From the NCBI GenBank assembly GCA_022791915.1, contig JAAWAB010000004.1, positions 124,001 to 188,000 of the forward strand: DNA of 64,000 nt. The letters run 5' to 3'. This document shows positions 38,301 through 46,713 of the stretch, piece after piece. The notes below the pieces were generated by a model that saw only the letters and a list, made by a program, of their open reading frames with translations, had not been told where the DNA came from and ran no database searches. Each line of letters starts with the position of its first letter. The first letter of the stretch is position 1. The stretch is from Clostridia bacterium. Its GTDB lineage: Bacteria; Bacillota; Clostridia; Christensenellales; Pumilibacteraceae. Made by a program: the position numbers and the translations under genes.

Positions 38301-39628
38301 AACTGCAAGACTGTTTGGCGCTCTTATACTGCGATACGTCGCTTGTGCGCGAACATATTCTGGAATGCGCACGTCATCAGTTTAAGGAAGGCGACGTGCA
38401 ACATTGGTGGCATCCGCCTGCAATCGGTGTGCGCACGCACATATGCGACGACCGTTTATGGCTTGTATACGTTACGTGTGAGTATATTGCCTGCACAGGC
38501 GATAAAGAGATTCTGAACGAGTCGGTGCCGTTTCTGAAAGACGTTCCCATTTCGCCGCAGGACGCGTCGGTATATACGGCTGCGGAGTTTTCTTCGGTGG
38601 GTGCGCCGCTTTTTGAACACTGTATGCGTGCCATAGACATCAGTTGCGATTTCGGTGACGACGGACTCGTGCGCATGCGTGGCGGCGATTGGAACGACGC
38701 CATGGATAAAGTGGGCGCCGAAGGAAGGGGCACGGGCGTTTGGTGTTCCATGTTTCTGTATCACGTAATCGATAAATTTCTGCCATATGTGACCGATACG
38801 GATGAGAGTGCACGCCTTCGTTCGGTTTCCGAAAAGTTGTATGACGCCGTATGTAATGCGTATGACGGCGACAGGTTTCTCCGCGCCCGTTGTGACGACG
38901 GTACCGTTTTGGGCAGCAAAAATTCGCCTGCTTGCAAAATCGATTTATTAACGCAGAGTTGGAGCGTACTTGCGGGCATCGGAACGACGGAACAAAAGCA
39001 AACTGCGCTCGATACAGCTTACGCGCTTTTATGCGACAAAGATAAACGACTGATTCGTTTGTTTGACCCACCGTTTACGCGTGCGGAAGGCGTGGGATAT
39101 ATCGGCAATTATCCGCAATATGTGCGTGAAAACGGCGGGCAATACACACAAGCGGCAGTCTGGTATGTGAGCGCACTCTTTGCCTGCGGTAAAACGGAAC
39201 GGGCAAACGAATTGTTGCGGTGGTTAAGTCCCGCAAACCGTTGCCGCGATAAAAAGGAAACAAAAACCTACTGTGTGGAACCGTATGTTTCCGCCGCCGA
39301 CGTTTACGGCGGAGAATTTGCGGGCAAGGGCGGTTGGACTTGGTATACGGGTTCGGCGGCGTGGCTGTATAAATGTTTGATTGAGCGGTATGCGGGGATT
39401 CGCCTGCGCGGCGATGTAATCAGTTTTCAGCCGGCGCTTCCCGCCGATACGCCCGAATTGAACGTGACCGTGCTGTTTGAAGGCGAAAGAATTAAAATCA
39501 AAATTATCAATTCGCAACGCAAAGGACAGTGGCGTGTGCGAATCGGCGAAGTAATTTACAATACGTCGTCCGTTCGCCTTACCAAAAGTCTGGCAAAAAA
39601 AGAAATTGCCGTCATTCGTCTGCTATAA
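32336..39628 (+). CDS. Cyclic beta-1,2-glucan synthase-like protein (GT84 + glycoamylase-like + GH94)
   Basis: A 2,430-residue membrane protein; the longer frame back to 32171 overlaps rnpB and its terminator and was rejected, though the ribosome site at 32336 is weak. Order: one N-terminal membrane segment (1-20), a helical region, two membrane segments (about 353-398), a GT84 glycosyltransferase domain (about 425-715) with TLDSDT (D555, D557) and RLRWLRGDWQL, four or so more membrane segments (719-870), a glycoamylase-like domain (about 882-1265; VDSGNFVASL, FSWTGGMFEYLM) and GH94 sandwich plus catalytic barrel to the end, with GFRDQLQD around D1988-D1992, VQHWWHPP and RGGDWNDAM. Proteobacterial NdvB/Cgs have the same order and make cyclic beta-1,2-glucan from UDP-glucose. 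The product here is inferred. Confidence 0.88.
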   Translation: MKLVLCALIIGLFLLYIVRVCRKATEPAFAVKGILTGEKLNYMMSALAFGAKKTQKGNGIGLHSLRRILYAARKTAGEALANEKYLHDCERILFNDFYLIEETLSCVYEARKSLRALPHVHGIPRLYSLCELLVKSVGGVVSEESVRSAVCAYTAETPLTYSELSALDTMLQVALCEYLAVYAQKIMRMRERIDCGETDRKNNRIDYALLRKNDYVYGLCATADDTFLRENRILAGEDMRARLDRFMLTVAEYNAHISAAIRSLHTVRSFFCEEFVQKLSPVYAVLDEGDATFARLSLSTKSMYLHEIARLARIRRTTEKSIASEILFSATKNGKDISEYLLPALHDKAFQRLYIAGIIGAVVVSAIVWALIVPRWGWLCAIIGIPVLLFGVHFLWQALAKRVVRRRRLPAYDVRSLDTQKDATNVLLPCFAATGGDIENAFEHLATVAAANPQPLFSYCLLFDYPRSDTDETLSDVGLNEKIKYEYARLGGLSEKVCVMVRRRKRVTGEEYYQGYEKKRGAVLDFNHCVLCGDGDFALLLGKMNRNAKYAITLDSDTLTGDCAELVATMSHPYCKNFAVLSLRCATNRNGTAYARLFSGETGPGRYRRDGDNVYHHLFGLGNYTGKGIYNVSMFQNRVSDVFPDNRILSHDFIEGAMAGCLDTSAAAAEDFPQTFDDDFTRRLRWLRGDWQLLPYVFPRIKDKGGSKRRNPLNPVSKYAILSNLVLSVVPVTQILLLLFALFFAPYGSVFVLALLPQLLRAVFAVRAFMRHPKQMLMEWGRGLFDIAVLPTVAIYELCAVVVTLGRLITKRKLLEWRVFAHAKGRISFLANPAAAALFTVWAAVFGKSPVFFVLALLFCAGAVVPALLSVQSESSVRSDALLSLVTDAAKDTFAYFDAQEKLYKLPCDCYQEDNGKGWCARTSPTNIGMALVAYASAYEVGLIDKERLLSYIERIISAVEKCEKYRGNLYNWYDCKTLAVLPRRFVSTVDSGNFVASLALARTYANGALANRIDTLIENTDLHALYDNKRKLFYIGYDDERKEHTYNHYDLAGSESMLTYLVACGYGKVPKDAFYMLNRHAVSVGKHRTVFSWTGGMFEYLMSRLFIAPRQDTLSGQAMAGAVGAHVEFAAQRKSDVWGVSECRYNAVDDVGGNLYRAFGVPDIAHSDVPENPPYAPYAAFLALPYVSDRRFTDCMDAYLAAGVHGKWGYYESTDGGVAVKSYMTHHQGMILASCANALKTDCLCARLQTLPQWRAMLFLCGEERISSARRKKKFPSANPPAEIADEGVYLCKCGNFSAIATADRVFARHAGKCLLRNLRVCVEENERFDLLRGEFYARESAVWELRESDLLCRSELTVLPSPLGIALRVECRNISSKERELRFVACAEPVLAREQDYEAHPAYSRMFVETGGEERYMWARRRNESTTALYCLSAPADVTYSGDKGDFYGRGKSLRFGQNLNPFLYGSFAMSVGAGETCSFTCYYLVAETFEQAEHAARMALSPDAVARFVGSSAQLARAVPRKARKEAAKLLACAYNALQVEGVSPDKPAIVCEITSVSLETLAGILEAYRFLYEAGFDFRLVFFGRKLRNEYPARFFDTERAIELSGIRSAAGDNVTVIQCDESAYKQCRQHAANNAITQRMRFKNGVPVPDERQNVSFAVCASGGDTCPPLSLPALVRKTGMGGFTQDGAYFADLTETDTPAPWCNIIADGRFGTVITESGGGFTFGVNSRQAKLTEWNNDPIVDDVSELIVLHDGQTSWSVTKKPLPAVDAQYTVLHARGYTEFSCACRGITARLHVFPAHGESRKVYRLELFNHTPKEKTVGAVFCVRPVAGDFRSNTFASLEEKFDDCGLRIGCGLNGNEMYVQADRKSTAIAADIRDGGLRLYRNLTKNRHYWGITAPVVLGAEETQTVCFSLSVEPIDFSESAEDLQYRSFAFYNKLCRITFDGEFGYLTEWLPYQVYNSRFAARTGFYQVSGAYGFRDQLQDCLALLYCDTSLVREHILECARHQFKEGDVQHWWHPPAIGVRTHICDDRLWLVYVTCEYIACTGDKEILNESVPFLKDVPISPQDASVYTAAEFSSVGAPLFEHCMRAIDISCDFGDDGLVRMRGGDWNDAMDKVGAEGRGTGVWCSMFLYHVIDKFLPYVTDTDESARLRSVSEKLYDAVCNAYDGDRFLRARCDDGTVLGSKNSPACKIDLLTQSWSVLAGIGTTEQKQTALDTAYALLCDKDKRLIRLFDPPFTRAEGVGYIGNYPQYVRENGGQYTQAAVWYVSALFACGKTERANELLRWLSPANRCRDKKETKTYCVEPYVSAADVYGGEFAGKGGWTWYTGSAAWLYKCLIERYAGIRLRGDVISFQPALPADTPELNVTVLFEGERIKIKIINSQRKGQWRVRIGEVIYNTSSVRLTKSLAKKEIAVIRLL

Positions 39629-39699
39629 AATTTAAGTTCTCCGTCGATAGTACTTTTCCGAAAAAATTGCCCGATTGTAAAAAAAGCATTGCGAATCGG

Positions 39700-39730
39700 T
39701 TGACAAATACGCGGGGGGGGGTACTATAAT
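39700..39730 (+). promoter_or_regulatory. Promoter of the ABC exporter operon with a G9 tract in its spacer
   Basis: TTGACA (39700-39705) and TATAAT (39725-39730), both perfect, but 19 bases apart. The spacer contains nine consecutive G (39713-39721). Loss of two G would give the optimal 17. Just upstream CCGATT (39671-39676) and AATCGG (39694-39699) form an inverted repeat abutting the -35. Confidence 0.75.
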
Positions 39731-39768
39731 ATTTATAGTGCTTGTAAAATGTACGGAGGAACGGCATC

Positions 39769-40500
39769 ATGTTAAAAATAGAACATCTTACCAAAGCGTA
39801 TGCGAAAAGCGACGTAAAAGCGGTAGACGATCTCACGCTCGAATTGCGTCCGGGAGAAATTTTCGGTTTTTTGGGACCGAACGGCGCGGGAAAAACAACG
39901 ACTATCAAGATTCTAACGGGAATACTTTCGTATGAACAAGGCAACGTGTCGGTATGCGATTATGATTTGAAAACGCATGCCACCGAAGCAAAACGCAATA
40001 CGGGATATGTGTCCGATAGTCATGTAATTTACGATAAACTGACGGGGCGTGAGTACGTGGATTTTATGGCGGATATCTACGGTGTGGATATTGCCACGCG
40101 TAAAGAACGAGCGGAAGCACTTCTCGGTAAATTCGAATTGCGCGACGCATTCGATTCCCAAATTCGCACGTATTCGCACGGCATGAAGCAGAAAATCAGT
40201 ATTATCGGCGCGCTTATTCACAATCCCAATCTGTGGGTGCTAGACGAACCCATGACGGGACTCGACCCGCAGTCCGCTTTTCAGCTTAAAGAATTGATGC
40301 GTGCGCATTGCGATGCGGGCAAAACAGTGTTTTTTTCCACGCACGTGCTCGAAGTCGCCGAAAAAATCTGCGACAGGGTGGGTATCATCGTAAAGGGAAA
40401 GCTCATTATGGTGGGCAGCATGGAAGAAATCAAAGCGGCATCGAACGACCGCTCGTTGGAAGACGTGTTTCTTTCGGTTGCGGGAGGAACGCATGCGTAA
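39769..40500 (+). CDS. ABC transporter ATP-binding protein
   Basis: A 243-residue ATPase with Walker A GPNGAGKT at 36-43, signature YSHGMKQK, Walker B LWVLDEPMTGLD and the switch histidine in FFSTHVLE. The type is that of ABC-2 exporters (bacitracin, lantibiotic, or Nat/Ytr-like). CGGAGG precedes the ATG. Overlaps the permease gene by 8 bases, so the two make one exporter; the substrate is unknown. Confidence 0.93.
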   Translation: MLKIEHLTKAYAKSDVKAVDDLTLELRPGEIFGFLGPNGAGKTTTIKILTGILSYEQGNVSVCDYDLKTHATEAKRNTGYVSDSHVIYDKLTGREYVDFMADIYGVDIATRKERAEALLGKFELRDAFDSQIRTYSHGMKQKISIIGALIHNPNLWVLDEPMTGLDPQSAFQLKELMRAHCDAGKTVFFSTHVLEVAEKICDRVGIIVKGKLIMVGSMEEIKAASNDRSLEDVFLSVAGGTHA

Positions 40501-42190
40501 TTATCTTGCCGTTATAAAACTGCAACTTAAAAATATGTTTCGCAGAGATCGTTCGAGTGCAAAAGCATCGCGCAGATGGATTATTGCGGCAGTCGCGCTC
40601 GTAATTTTGTACGGAATCGTGGCAAGCTCCTTTATTGCCATGGTTGCCATGATGAGCAGTGCGTTCGGCGCATATTCTCTGCAAAGCGAATTTGTTACGC
40701 TTATTCTTCTTTGCGGCTTGATGGTTGTGCTTGTGTTTGGAATCGTGACTGTGTTGACCTGTTTATACTTTTCACGAGATACCGAATTCTTTCTGGCATT
40801 ACCGATTAAGCCGTCGGTTGTGTTTGCCGCCAAACTTACAATTGTGTATCTTGCCGAATTGGTCGCGTGCGTGCTGATTATGGTGCCGTGTCTGATTGCG
40901 GCAGGTATTGCTTTGCATGCGTCTGCAATCTTTTATGTTTTGTTGCCGTTTGCCGTGTTGCTTACGCCCGCCATACCGCTTTTTTTTGCGGCAATTATTT
41001 CCGTGCCCGTAATGTATATCGTATCTTTTCTGCGTAATCGCGGTGCGCTCGGTTCGATTGTCGTGTTACTTTTATTCGGCGGATTTTTTGTTCTGTACTA
41101 TATGGGTATTTCCAAAATGCAGAATCTCAATCCCGAACAGGTGGATTTGAGCGCAGTGCAGGGAATGTTCCGTAAAATCGCCAACACGGTGTATCCGTTA
41201 TATGCGTTGGCGCGTGCTATGAATCTGACCACCGTGTTCGGATTGGGTGTGGCGGCATCGGTGGTTGTTAATTTGGTGATTTATTTCGGCAGTATTATTG
41301 CATTGGGCGGAATAGCACTTGTGATAAGCGCTACGGTATACAAAAAAGGCGCAGCGGGGCAGTTGGAAAATGCAAAAAGGACAAAAGCAAGCGGGCGTGA
41401 TTATCGCAGCACGAGTACACTGAAAGCGCTCATGAAAAAGGAATGGCGCGAAATCGTGCGCACACCGTCGTTTGCGCTCAATTGTTTGATTGGAGTCGTG
41501 ATGTGTCCCATCATTGTGGGATTTATCGGACTGACCTCTAATGTGTCCGCCATTGTAAGCGAAAGCGGCGGCGCCGAGGCATTGGGCGAAGAAAAAATTC
41601 GTATAATCCGTACGGCAATGCAATTTGTTCAATTATGGATGATTATGTTCATGAGTGTGGGAACAAACGGTGCGCCTGCAACCGTGCTGTCGCGCGAAGG
41701 CGAAAAGTTTTACTATACCAAAATTCTTCCCGTAGACTGCAAAACACAGATTAAGGCAAAATCGTATGTCTATCTGATTATCGGCTCTGTTTCGTCGGTG
41801 TTGGGGGCGGTTGTTATGGCGATTCTCGATTTCGATGCAACGTTTTTGATTTGTTCTATTGCCTTTTTGTTGATTTATAATTTTGCGGCGGTGCATTTTG
41901 GTATGTGGCTCGATTTACGTAGTCCCAAACTGAAATGGACGACCCCCAACGAAGTGATGAAACATAACCGCAACGTGCTGATTACCGTGTTCGGCGGTAT
42001 GGCGGTTTCGTTGTTTCTCGCCGTGGCAGGCGGTGTGCTTCATGCTTTGATATATACCGTACTGTCGCTTGTGTGGGCAAACGTTATAACCTGGACAATG
42101 CTACTTGTTGCCGCATTCGTACTTGCCGCCGTGTTCTCGTATATTGTGTACAACGACTGCGAAAAGAAGATAGACAGAATCGAATATTAA
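40493..42190 (+). CDS. ABC exporter permease subunit, about 12 membrane segments
   Basis: A 565-residue protein beginning MRNYLAVIKLQLKNMFRRD, with GGGAGG at 40481-40486, chosen over the in-frame start at 40478. Hydrophobic helices lie at about 28-50, 60-85, 105-135, 145-165, 180-200, 238-270, 325-345, 380-400, 425-470 and 500-560, the layout of a large ABC-2-type permease. No family name can be given with certainty. It belongs with the ATPase in front; ends at a bidirectional terminator. Confidence 0.85.
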   Translation: MRNYLAVIKLQLKNMFRRDRSSAKASRRWIIAAVALVILYGIVASSFIAMVAMMSSAFGAYSLQSEFVTLILLCGLMVVLVFGIVTVLTCLYFSRDTEFFLALPIKPSVVFAAKLTIVYLAELVACVLIMVPCLIAAGIALHASAIFYVLLPFAVLLTPAIPLFFAAIISVPVMYIVSFLRNRGALGSIVVLLLFGGFFVLYYMGISKMQNLNPEQVDLSAVQGMFRKIANTVYPLYALARAMNLTTVFGLGVAASVVVNLVIYFGSIIALGGIALVISATVYKKGAAGQLENAKRTKASGRDYRSTSTLKALMKKEWREIVRTPSFALNCLIGVVMCPIIVGFIGLTSNVSAIVSESGGAEALGEEKIRIIRTAMQFVQLWMIMFMSVGTNGAPATVLSREGEKFYYTKILPVDCKTQIKAKSYVYLIIGSVSSVLGAVVMAILDFDATFLICSIAFLLIYNFAAVHFGMWLDLRSPKLKWTTPNEVMKHNRNVLITVFGGMAVSLFLAVAGGVLHALIYTVLSLVWANVITWTMLLVAAFVLAAVFSYIVYNDCEKKIDRIEY

Positions 42191-42198
42191 CCACAAAC

Positions 42199-42233
42199 AA
42201 AAACGCGTTTCCCGAGTAGAGAAACGCGTTTTT
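42199..42233. terminator. Bidirectional terminator between the convergent ABC and GtrA units
   Basis: A 13-bp inverted repeat (42199-42211 with 42221-42233) with A5 on the left and T5 on the right, serving both strands. Confidence 0.92.
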
Positions 42234-42240
42234 ATGTAGA

Positions 42241-42774
42241 TTACAAGTTGATGGTGTTTTCGTCGTCGCGTATGAGTGCGATATTGAATACGAAATATTT
42301 GCGTGTAAAGAAATTGAATACGAATACTACTACGGTAATGGTAATTTTAATCCACCATATTTTGCTGCCGTTCAAACCGAACACAAGCGAGCACAATAAG
42401 CTGCCAACAGTGGTAATTGTAAGTCCGATTAGCGCAAATATGGCAAATTTGGTGAATCCTTTTGCGTTTTTTCCCACATTGCCGTATTCGTATACAAAAA
42501 ACATACTCATAATATAATTGAACAGAATGGATATCACGAAACTCAAAACAATAGACGTGATATATACGGAAGTGGGGGGAGAATACGACAATCCGTCAAC
42601 CGTTTTGCCTGTAAACACGCCCGAAAAGCCCGAGTAATGTTCGTGCCCTGCCATATATAAAATGAGTGCGGTAATCAGAAAGTCGATTAGGGTAGACGCG
42701 AGTCCCACGGCGACCGATTTGAGAAATTCGCGTCGCACCCGTTTGCTTTTCATTGCCTTGAAAAATGTTTTCAT
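42241..42774 (-). CDS. GtrA-like membrane protein
   Basis: A 177-residue protein with four predicted membrane helices (about 20-42, 67-92, 105-130 and 140-165), starting with a basic N-terminus MKTFFKAMKSKRVRRE and containing the GtrA-family pattern FLKSVAVGLASTLIDF and FFTRKYFVF at the end. GtrA proteins are thought to help move lipid-linked sugars across the membrane for decoration of surface polymers. It overlaps the upstream GDPD gene by four bases (ATGA). Confidence 0.85.
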   Translation of the reverse strand: MKTFFKAMKSKRVRREFLKSVAVGLASTLIDFLITALILYMAGHEHYSGFSGVFTGKTVDGLSYSPPTSVYITSIVLSFVISILFNYIMSMFFVYEYGNVGKNAKGFTKFAIFALIGLTITTVGSLLCSLVFGLNGSKIWWIKITITVVVFVFNFFTRKYFVFNIALIRDDENTINL

Positions 42775-43499
42775 TCGTTTTCGGGCGAAAATCCTTCAAA
42801 GATAATATTATCGCAATAGTCCGCTACCTTTTCATAGTCAGTTTTACTGCGGATTGTCCAAGCAAGCGTGGGTAACTGTTTTTTTGCCACGTACTTATTG
42901 GGCAGGTCGGCGCCGCAAAACGAAATGAAATGGGGATCGGAAATTTTGGTGACCGAAAGGTGGGACATAGCAATCCGTTTGCCCAAAGACAGCCCCGAAG
43001 TTTTTGTAAACGTGGCGGAAAGTTGCCCGCGCAAAGTATCGGGTGTATGTTTACGGAAATATTCCATAGAATACGGGTCGAACGATTGCATGGCGTATTC
43101 GCCTTTATACTCTTTAAGCAACTCGATTACTTTGCTTTCGAGCGCGCCGATTTTTGCGGTGACTTTGGTTTCGATTAACAGCGGCACTTCGCCGTGCACA
43201 AGGTCGAGAACCTGTTTGAACGTGGGAACGGTCTGGTCGGTTCCTTTGAGATACAGTTGGGGTAAGTCCGTTTCACGCAAGCCCGAAGCATATCCGTCTT
43301 TATCCGTCATGCGCCCGAGCGTATCGTCATGAAAAACAATAATCGTGCCGTCGTCTATAATGCGCACGTCTATTTCGATAGGGTATCCTTTTTCGATTGC
43401 TTTTTCATACGAAAGCAACGAGTTCTCGGGAATTTCGTCGTTGTGCAGACCACGGTGCGCAATCGGCGTGGTGAAGAGCCGAGTGGATTTTATATTCAT
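42771..43499 (-). CDS. Glycerophosphodiester phosphodiesterase
   Basis: A 242-residue TIM-barrel enzyme that hydrolyses glycerophosphodiesters to glycerol 3-phosphate and an alcohol. Catalytic marks: H15-R-G, E42-x-D44-V and H57-D, the GDPD signature. No signal peptide, so it is cytosolic. First gene of a two-gene minus-strand unit with gtrA; CGGAGA at 43510-43505 is its ribosome site. Substrates may come from phospholipid or teichoic acid turnover. Confidence 0.93.
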   Translation of the reverse strand: MNIKSTRLFTTPIAHRGLHNDEIPENSLLSYEKAIEKGYPIEIDVRIIDDGTIIVFHDDTLGRMTDKDGYASGLRETDLPQLYLKGTDQTVPTFKQVLDLVHGEVPLLIETKVTAKIGALESKVIELLKEYKGEYAMQSFDPYSMEYFRKHTPDTLRGQLSATFTKTSGLSLGKRIAMSHLSVTKISDPHFISFCGADLPNKYVAKKQLPTLAWTIRSKTDYEKVADYCDNIIFEGFSPENE

Positions 43500-43541
43500 G
43501 CGTTTCTCCGTTATTTAATTCGCTGTAAATAGTATATGACA

Positions 43542-43570
43542 AGTATAGCACTTTTTTTTCCGCAAAGCAA
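43542..43570 (-). promoter_or_regulatory. Promoter of the GDPD-gtrA unit
   Basis: On the minus strand TTGCTT (43570-43565) and TATACT (43547-43542), 17-base spacer. Confidence 0.7.
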
Positions 43571-43598
43571 TCAAAATGGATTAAAAGCACATTTTTAT

Positions 43599-43627
43599 TT
43601 GCAATTTTTCGGTTTTTCGATTATAAT
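43599..43627 (+). promoter_or_regulatory. Sigma-A promoter of lepA
   Basis: TTGCAA (43599-43604) and TATAAT (43622-43627), 17-base spacer; leader of about 50 bases to the lepA ATG. It is divergent from the GDPD promoter with about 30 bases between the -35 boxes. Confidence 0.8.
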
Positions 43628-43684
43628 ACTGGGGAAATACACGCAAAAACGGCATCGATTTATTTTCGTGCCTGCGAGGAAACA

Positions 43685-45487
43685 ATGGAACGGCAAAAAC
43701 ATATTCGCAATTTCTGCATTATCGCGCATATCGACCACGGCAAGTCCACGCTTGCCGATAGGCTGATTGAGAAAACGGGAACGGTTTCGCAACGCGAACT
43801 TACCGACCAGATTCTCGATAGTATGGATATCGAGCGAGAGAGAGGTATCACCATTAAACTGACGCCCGTACGTATGCAATATGTTTACGAAGGCGAAGAA
43901 TATGAACTGAATTTGATAGATACGCCCGGTCACGTTGACTTTACGTATGAAGTTTCCCGTTCGCTTGCCGCTTGCGAAGGCGCCGTTTTGATTGTGGACG
44001 CAACCCAAGGGGTGGAGGCGCAGACGTTGGCAAACGTATATCTTGCCGTAGACAACAATCTGGAAATCATTCCCGTAATCAATAAAATAGACCTTCCGAG
44101 CGCGCGTCCCGACGAGGCGAAAAAGGAAATAGAAGACGTTATCGGATTACCTGCCGATGACGCGCCGTTGGTCAGCGCCAAAGAAGGCTTAAATATCGAA
44201 GCGGTGCTCGATAAAATTATCACTGCCGTGCCGCCACCGTCGGGTAGCGAGCAAGCGCCGCTCAAAGCGCTCATATTCGATTCGTATTACGATAACTATA
44301 AAGGTGCCGTTTGTTTGGTACGTGTGATTGACGGCGCGGTTTCCGCAGGTACGAAAATCCGCATGATGCACAGCGGTAAAGAATTCGACGTGACCGAAGT
44401 GGGAATTTTCAGTCCCAAAGCAATGGAACGGAAGGCACTCTCGGCGGGAGATGTCGGCTATGTATGCGCCAGTATCAAAAATGTTTCGGATACCGAACCG
44501 GGCGATACGATTACCGATGCGAACAATCCGACGGCGGCGCCTTGTCCCGGATATAAAAAGGTGCAACCCGTGGTGTATTGCGGTATCTTTTCCACCGACG
44601 GAAGCAGATACAATGACCTCAAAGACGCGCTTGAAAAGCTCAAACTCAACGATGCTGCGCTTTTTTTCGAGCCTGAAGTTTCGGTTGCGTTGGGATTCGG
44701 ATTTCGTTGCGGTTTTTTGGGCTTATTGCACATGGAAATCATACAGGAGCGTTTGGAACGTGAGTTCAATCTCGACCTGATTACTACCGCGCCGAGCGTA
44801 AATTATAAAGTATACAAAACGGACGGGGAAGAAGTAACCGTAACCAACCCCAGCAATCTGCCCCCTGCGGGAGAAACGGACCGTATCGAAGAACCGTATG
44901 TGAAGGCGATGATTTTTACGCCGCCCGAATATATCGGGTCTATTATGGAATTGTGTCAGGATAAGCGCGGCACGTATCTGAACATGGTATATCTGGATAA
45001 AACGCGCGTGCGACTGGAATACGAAATTCCGCTCAATGAAATCGTGTACGACTTTTTCGATAGTCTTAAATCGCGGACGCGCGGATATGCCAGTTTGGAT
45101 TATGAAGTGAAAGGTTATAAAGCCGAAGACCTCGTAAAACTGGATATTTTGCTCAACAACGAAATCTGCGACGCATTGAGCATTATCGTACATCGCGACA
45201 AAGCATATGCGCGCGGGCGTTCCATTGCCGAAAAGCTGAAAGAAGTGATTCCCCGCCAGTTGTTTGAAATACCCATTCAGGCGTCTATCGGCAATAAAGT
45301 AATTGCAAGAGAAACGGTGAAAGCAATGCGCAAAGACGTGTTGGCTAAATGCTACGGCGGCGATATCACGCGTAAGAAAAAGTTGCTCGAAAAACAGAAA
45401 GAAGGGAAAAAACGCATGCGGCAGGTGGGTTCGGTGGAAGTGCCCAGCGAAGCGTTTATGTCGGTGCTTAAACTCGATGACAAATAA
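43685..45487 (+). CDS. lepA: Elongation factor 4 (LepA/EF4)
   Basis: A 600-residue GTPase that acts on stalled or misassembled ribosomes. GTP motifs: [13 protein letters not shown] (G1), RERGITIK (G2 region), DTPGHVDF (G3) and NKIDLPSA (G4). The C-terminal LepA-specific domain carries [20 protein letters not shown] and ends KLDDK. Length is normal. CGAGGA precedes the ATG. Its last 11 bases overlap hemW. Confidence 0.97.
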   Translation: MERQKHIRNFCIIAHIDHGKSTLADRLIEKTGTVSQRELTDQILDSMDIERERGITIKLTPVRMQYVYEGEEYELNLIDTPGHVDFTYEVSRSLAACEGAVLIVDATQGVEAQTLANVYLAVDNNLEIIPVINKIDLPSARPDEAKKEIEDVIGLPADDAPLVSAKEGLNIEAVLDKIITAVPPPSGSEQAPLKALIFDSYYDNYKGAVCLVRVIDGAVSAGTKIRMMHSGKEFDVTEVGIFSPKAMERKALSAGDVGYVCASIKNVSDTEPGDTITDANNPTAAPCPGYKKVQPVVYCGIFSTDGSRYNDLKDALEKLKLNDAALFFEPEVSVALGFGFRCGFLGLLHMEIIQERLEREFNLDLITTAPSVNYKVYKTDGEEVTVTNPSNLPPAGETDRIEEPYVKAMIFTPPEYIGSIMELCQDKRGTYLNMVYLDKTRVRLEYEIPLNEIVYDFFDSLKSRTRGYASLDYEVKGYKAEDLVKLDILLNNEICDALSIIVHRDKAYARGRSIAEKLKEVIPRQLFEIPIQASIGNKVIARETVKAMRKDVLAKCYGGDITRKKKLLEKQKEGKKRMRQVGSVEVPSEAFMSVLKLDDK

Positions 45488-46571
45488 CGGTGCGGGCGTA
45501 TACGTGCATATTCCGTTTTGCCACAGTCGTTGCGCATATTGTTCGTTTGTGTCGAGTGTGGGCGGGGTGAACGTAGATTCGTATGTGGCAACGCTTATCC
45601 GAGAAATACGGGAACGGGTGCATGGTACAATCGATTCGGTTTTTGTGGGCGGCGGTACGCCGTCCGTTTTGCCGCACGGTCGGTTGACAGAGATTTTCGG
45701 CGCACTGCGTTCGGTTTCCTCGTTTTCGCCTGATTGCGAAATCACAACAGAGGCGAATCCCGAAAGTTGCACGCCCGCTTTTTTGGACGAAGCGCGCGCT
45801 TGCGGCGTCAATCGGTTGAGTTTGGGGGTGCAGTCGCTCAACGATACCGTTTTGGTTCGTATCGGCAGAAGGCATACGGCGGCGCAGGCTTTCGCGGCGA
45901 TAGAACAAGCGCAAGCACACGGATTAAAAAACGTTAATGCGGATTTGATTGTCGGATTGCCCGAACAGACGGAACAGGATATTCGCTATGCCGTTAATGC
46001 TTTATGTGAACGGAGCGTTACGCATATGTCCGTTTATGCACTTTCGGTGGAAGAGAATACGCCGCTGTATGATAGCGGCTATCGTACGGACGATGACACG
46101 GCGGCGGATTTATACGAAACGGCGTATGCTTGTCTGCGTAGTCACGGCATGCAACGGTATGAAGTGAGCAATTTTTGTTTCCCGGGGTATCGGTGCAAAC
46201 ACAATTTCGGATATTGGACAAGAAAACCGTATTTCGGCGTGGGGGCGGCGGCGCATTCTTTTTCGGGAACGGTGCGTTCATACAACACATCGGATATCGC
46301 GCAGTATGTTGCGGGTAATCGTGCCGAACGTTTTGAAAGTATCAACGCTGCCGAAGCGCTCGAAGAATACGTTATGCTCGGATTGCGCACGGTGGACGGA
46401 ATTGCTTTTTCGGAACTCAATCGGTTGAGCGGAACGGATTGGAAAAAGAGCAGAGAGAAAGCACTCAACCGTCTCTCGACCGACGGACTGATTCATTTTA
46501 CGGAGAATGGAATTGCGCTTGCCGAAAAGGCATATTTTGTAATGAACGACGTTATTGTGCGTTTAATCTGA
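45477..46571 (+). CDS. hemW: Radical SAM protein HemW (heme chaperone family)
   Basis: A 364-residue radical SAM protein with the 4Fe-4S motif C15-x3-C19-x2-C22 (CHSRCAYC), GGGTPSVL for SAM binding, and the C-terminal HemW domain. The fourth Cys of true coproporphyrinogen dehydrogenase HemN (CxxxCxxCxC) is absent (Ser follows), so HemW, a heme-binding chaperone, is the right name. Its start lies inside lepA by 11 bases with only a weak ribosome site, suggesting coupling. The place between lepA and hrcA is conserved in Firmicutes. Confidence 0.9.
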   Translation: MTNNGAGVYVHIPFCHSRCAYCSFVSSVGGVNVDSYVATLIREIRERVHGTIDSVFVGGGTPSVLPHGRLTEIFGALRSVSSFSPDCEITTEANPESCTPAFLDEARACGVNRLSLGVQSLNDTVLVRIGRRHTAAQAFAAIEQAQAHGLKNVNADLIVGLPEQTEQDIRYAVNALCERSVTHMSVYALSVEENTPLYDSGYRTDDDTAADLYETAYACLRSHGMQRYEVSNFCFPGYRCKHNFGYWTRKPYFGVGAAAHSFSGTVRSYNTSDIAQYVAGNRAERFESINAAEALEEYVMLGLRTVDGIAFSELNRLSGTDWKKSREKALNRLSTDGLIHFTENGIALAEKAYFVMNDVIVRLI

Positions 46572-46607
46572 CGGGTGGAAAATCTTTGAAAATATGCCTG
46601 CAAAGAT

Positions 46608-46636
46608 TTGACATAGGCGGTGCAATATGCTATATT
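46608..46636 (+). promoter_or_regulatory. Sigma-A promoter of the hrcA heat-shock operon
   Basis: TTGACA (46608-46613) and TATATT (46631-46636), 17-base spacer. The CIRCE operator begins 4 bases after the -10 box, covering the start site. Confidence 0.88.
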
Positions 46637-46640
46637 TATG

Positions 46641-46667
46641 TTAGCACTCTAATGCGGAGATTGCTAA
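46641..46667 (+). promoter_or_regulatory. CIRCE operator (HrcA binding site)
   Basis: TTAGCACTC (46641-46649), nine bases, then GATTGCTAA (46659-46667). This matches the CIRCE consensus TTAGCACTC-N9-GAGTGCTAA with one mismatch in the right arm. Placed over the start site, so HrcA would block transcription. Confidence 0.93.
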
Positions 46668-46713
46668 TAGTCTTTGCGGCACAGTGCTAATTCGGTAGGA
46701 GGTTTCGTGCGTT

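Noticed and set aside
46680-46695. GTGCTAATT after the CIRCE as a second operator half-site.
   Set aside because: No matching left arm at nine bases; a single half-site is not a convincing HrcA site.
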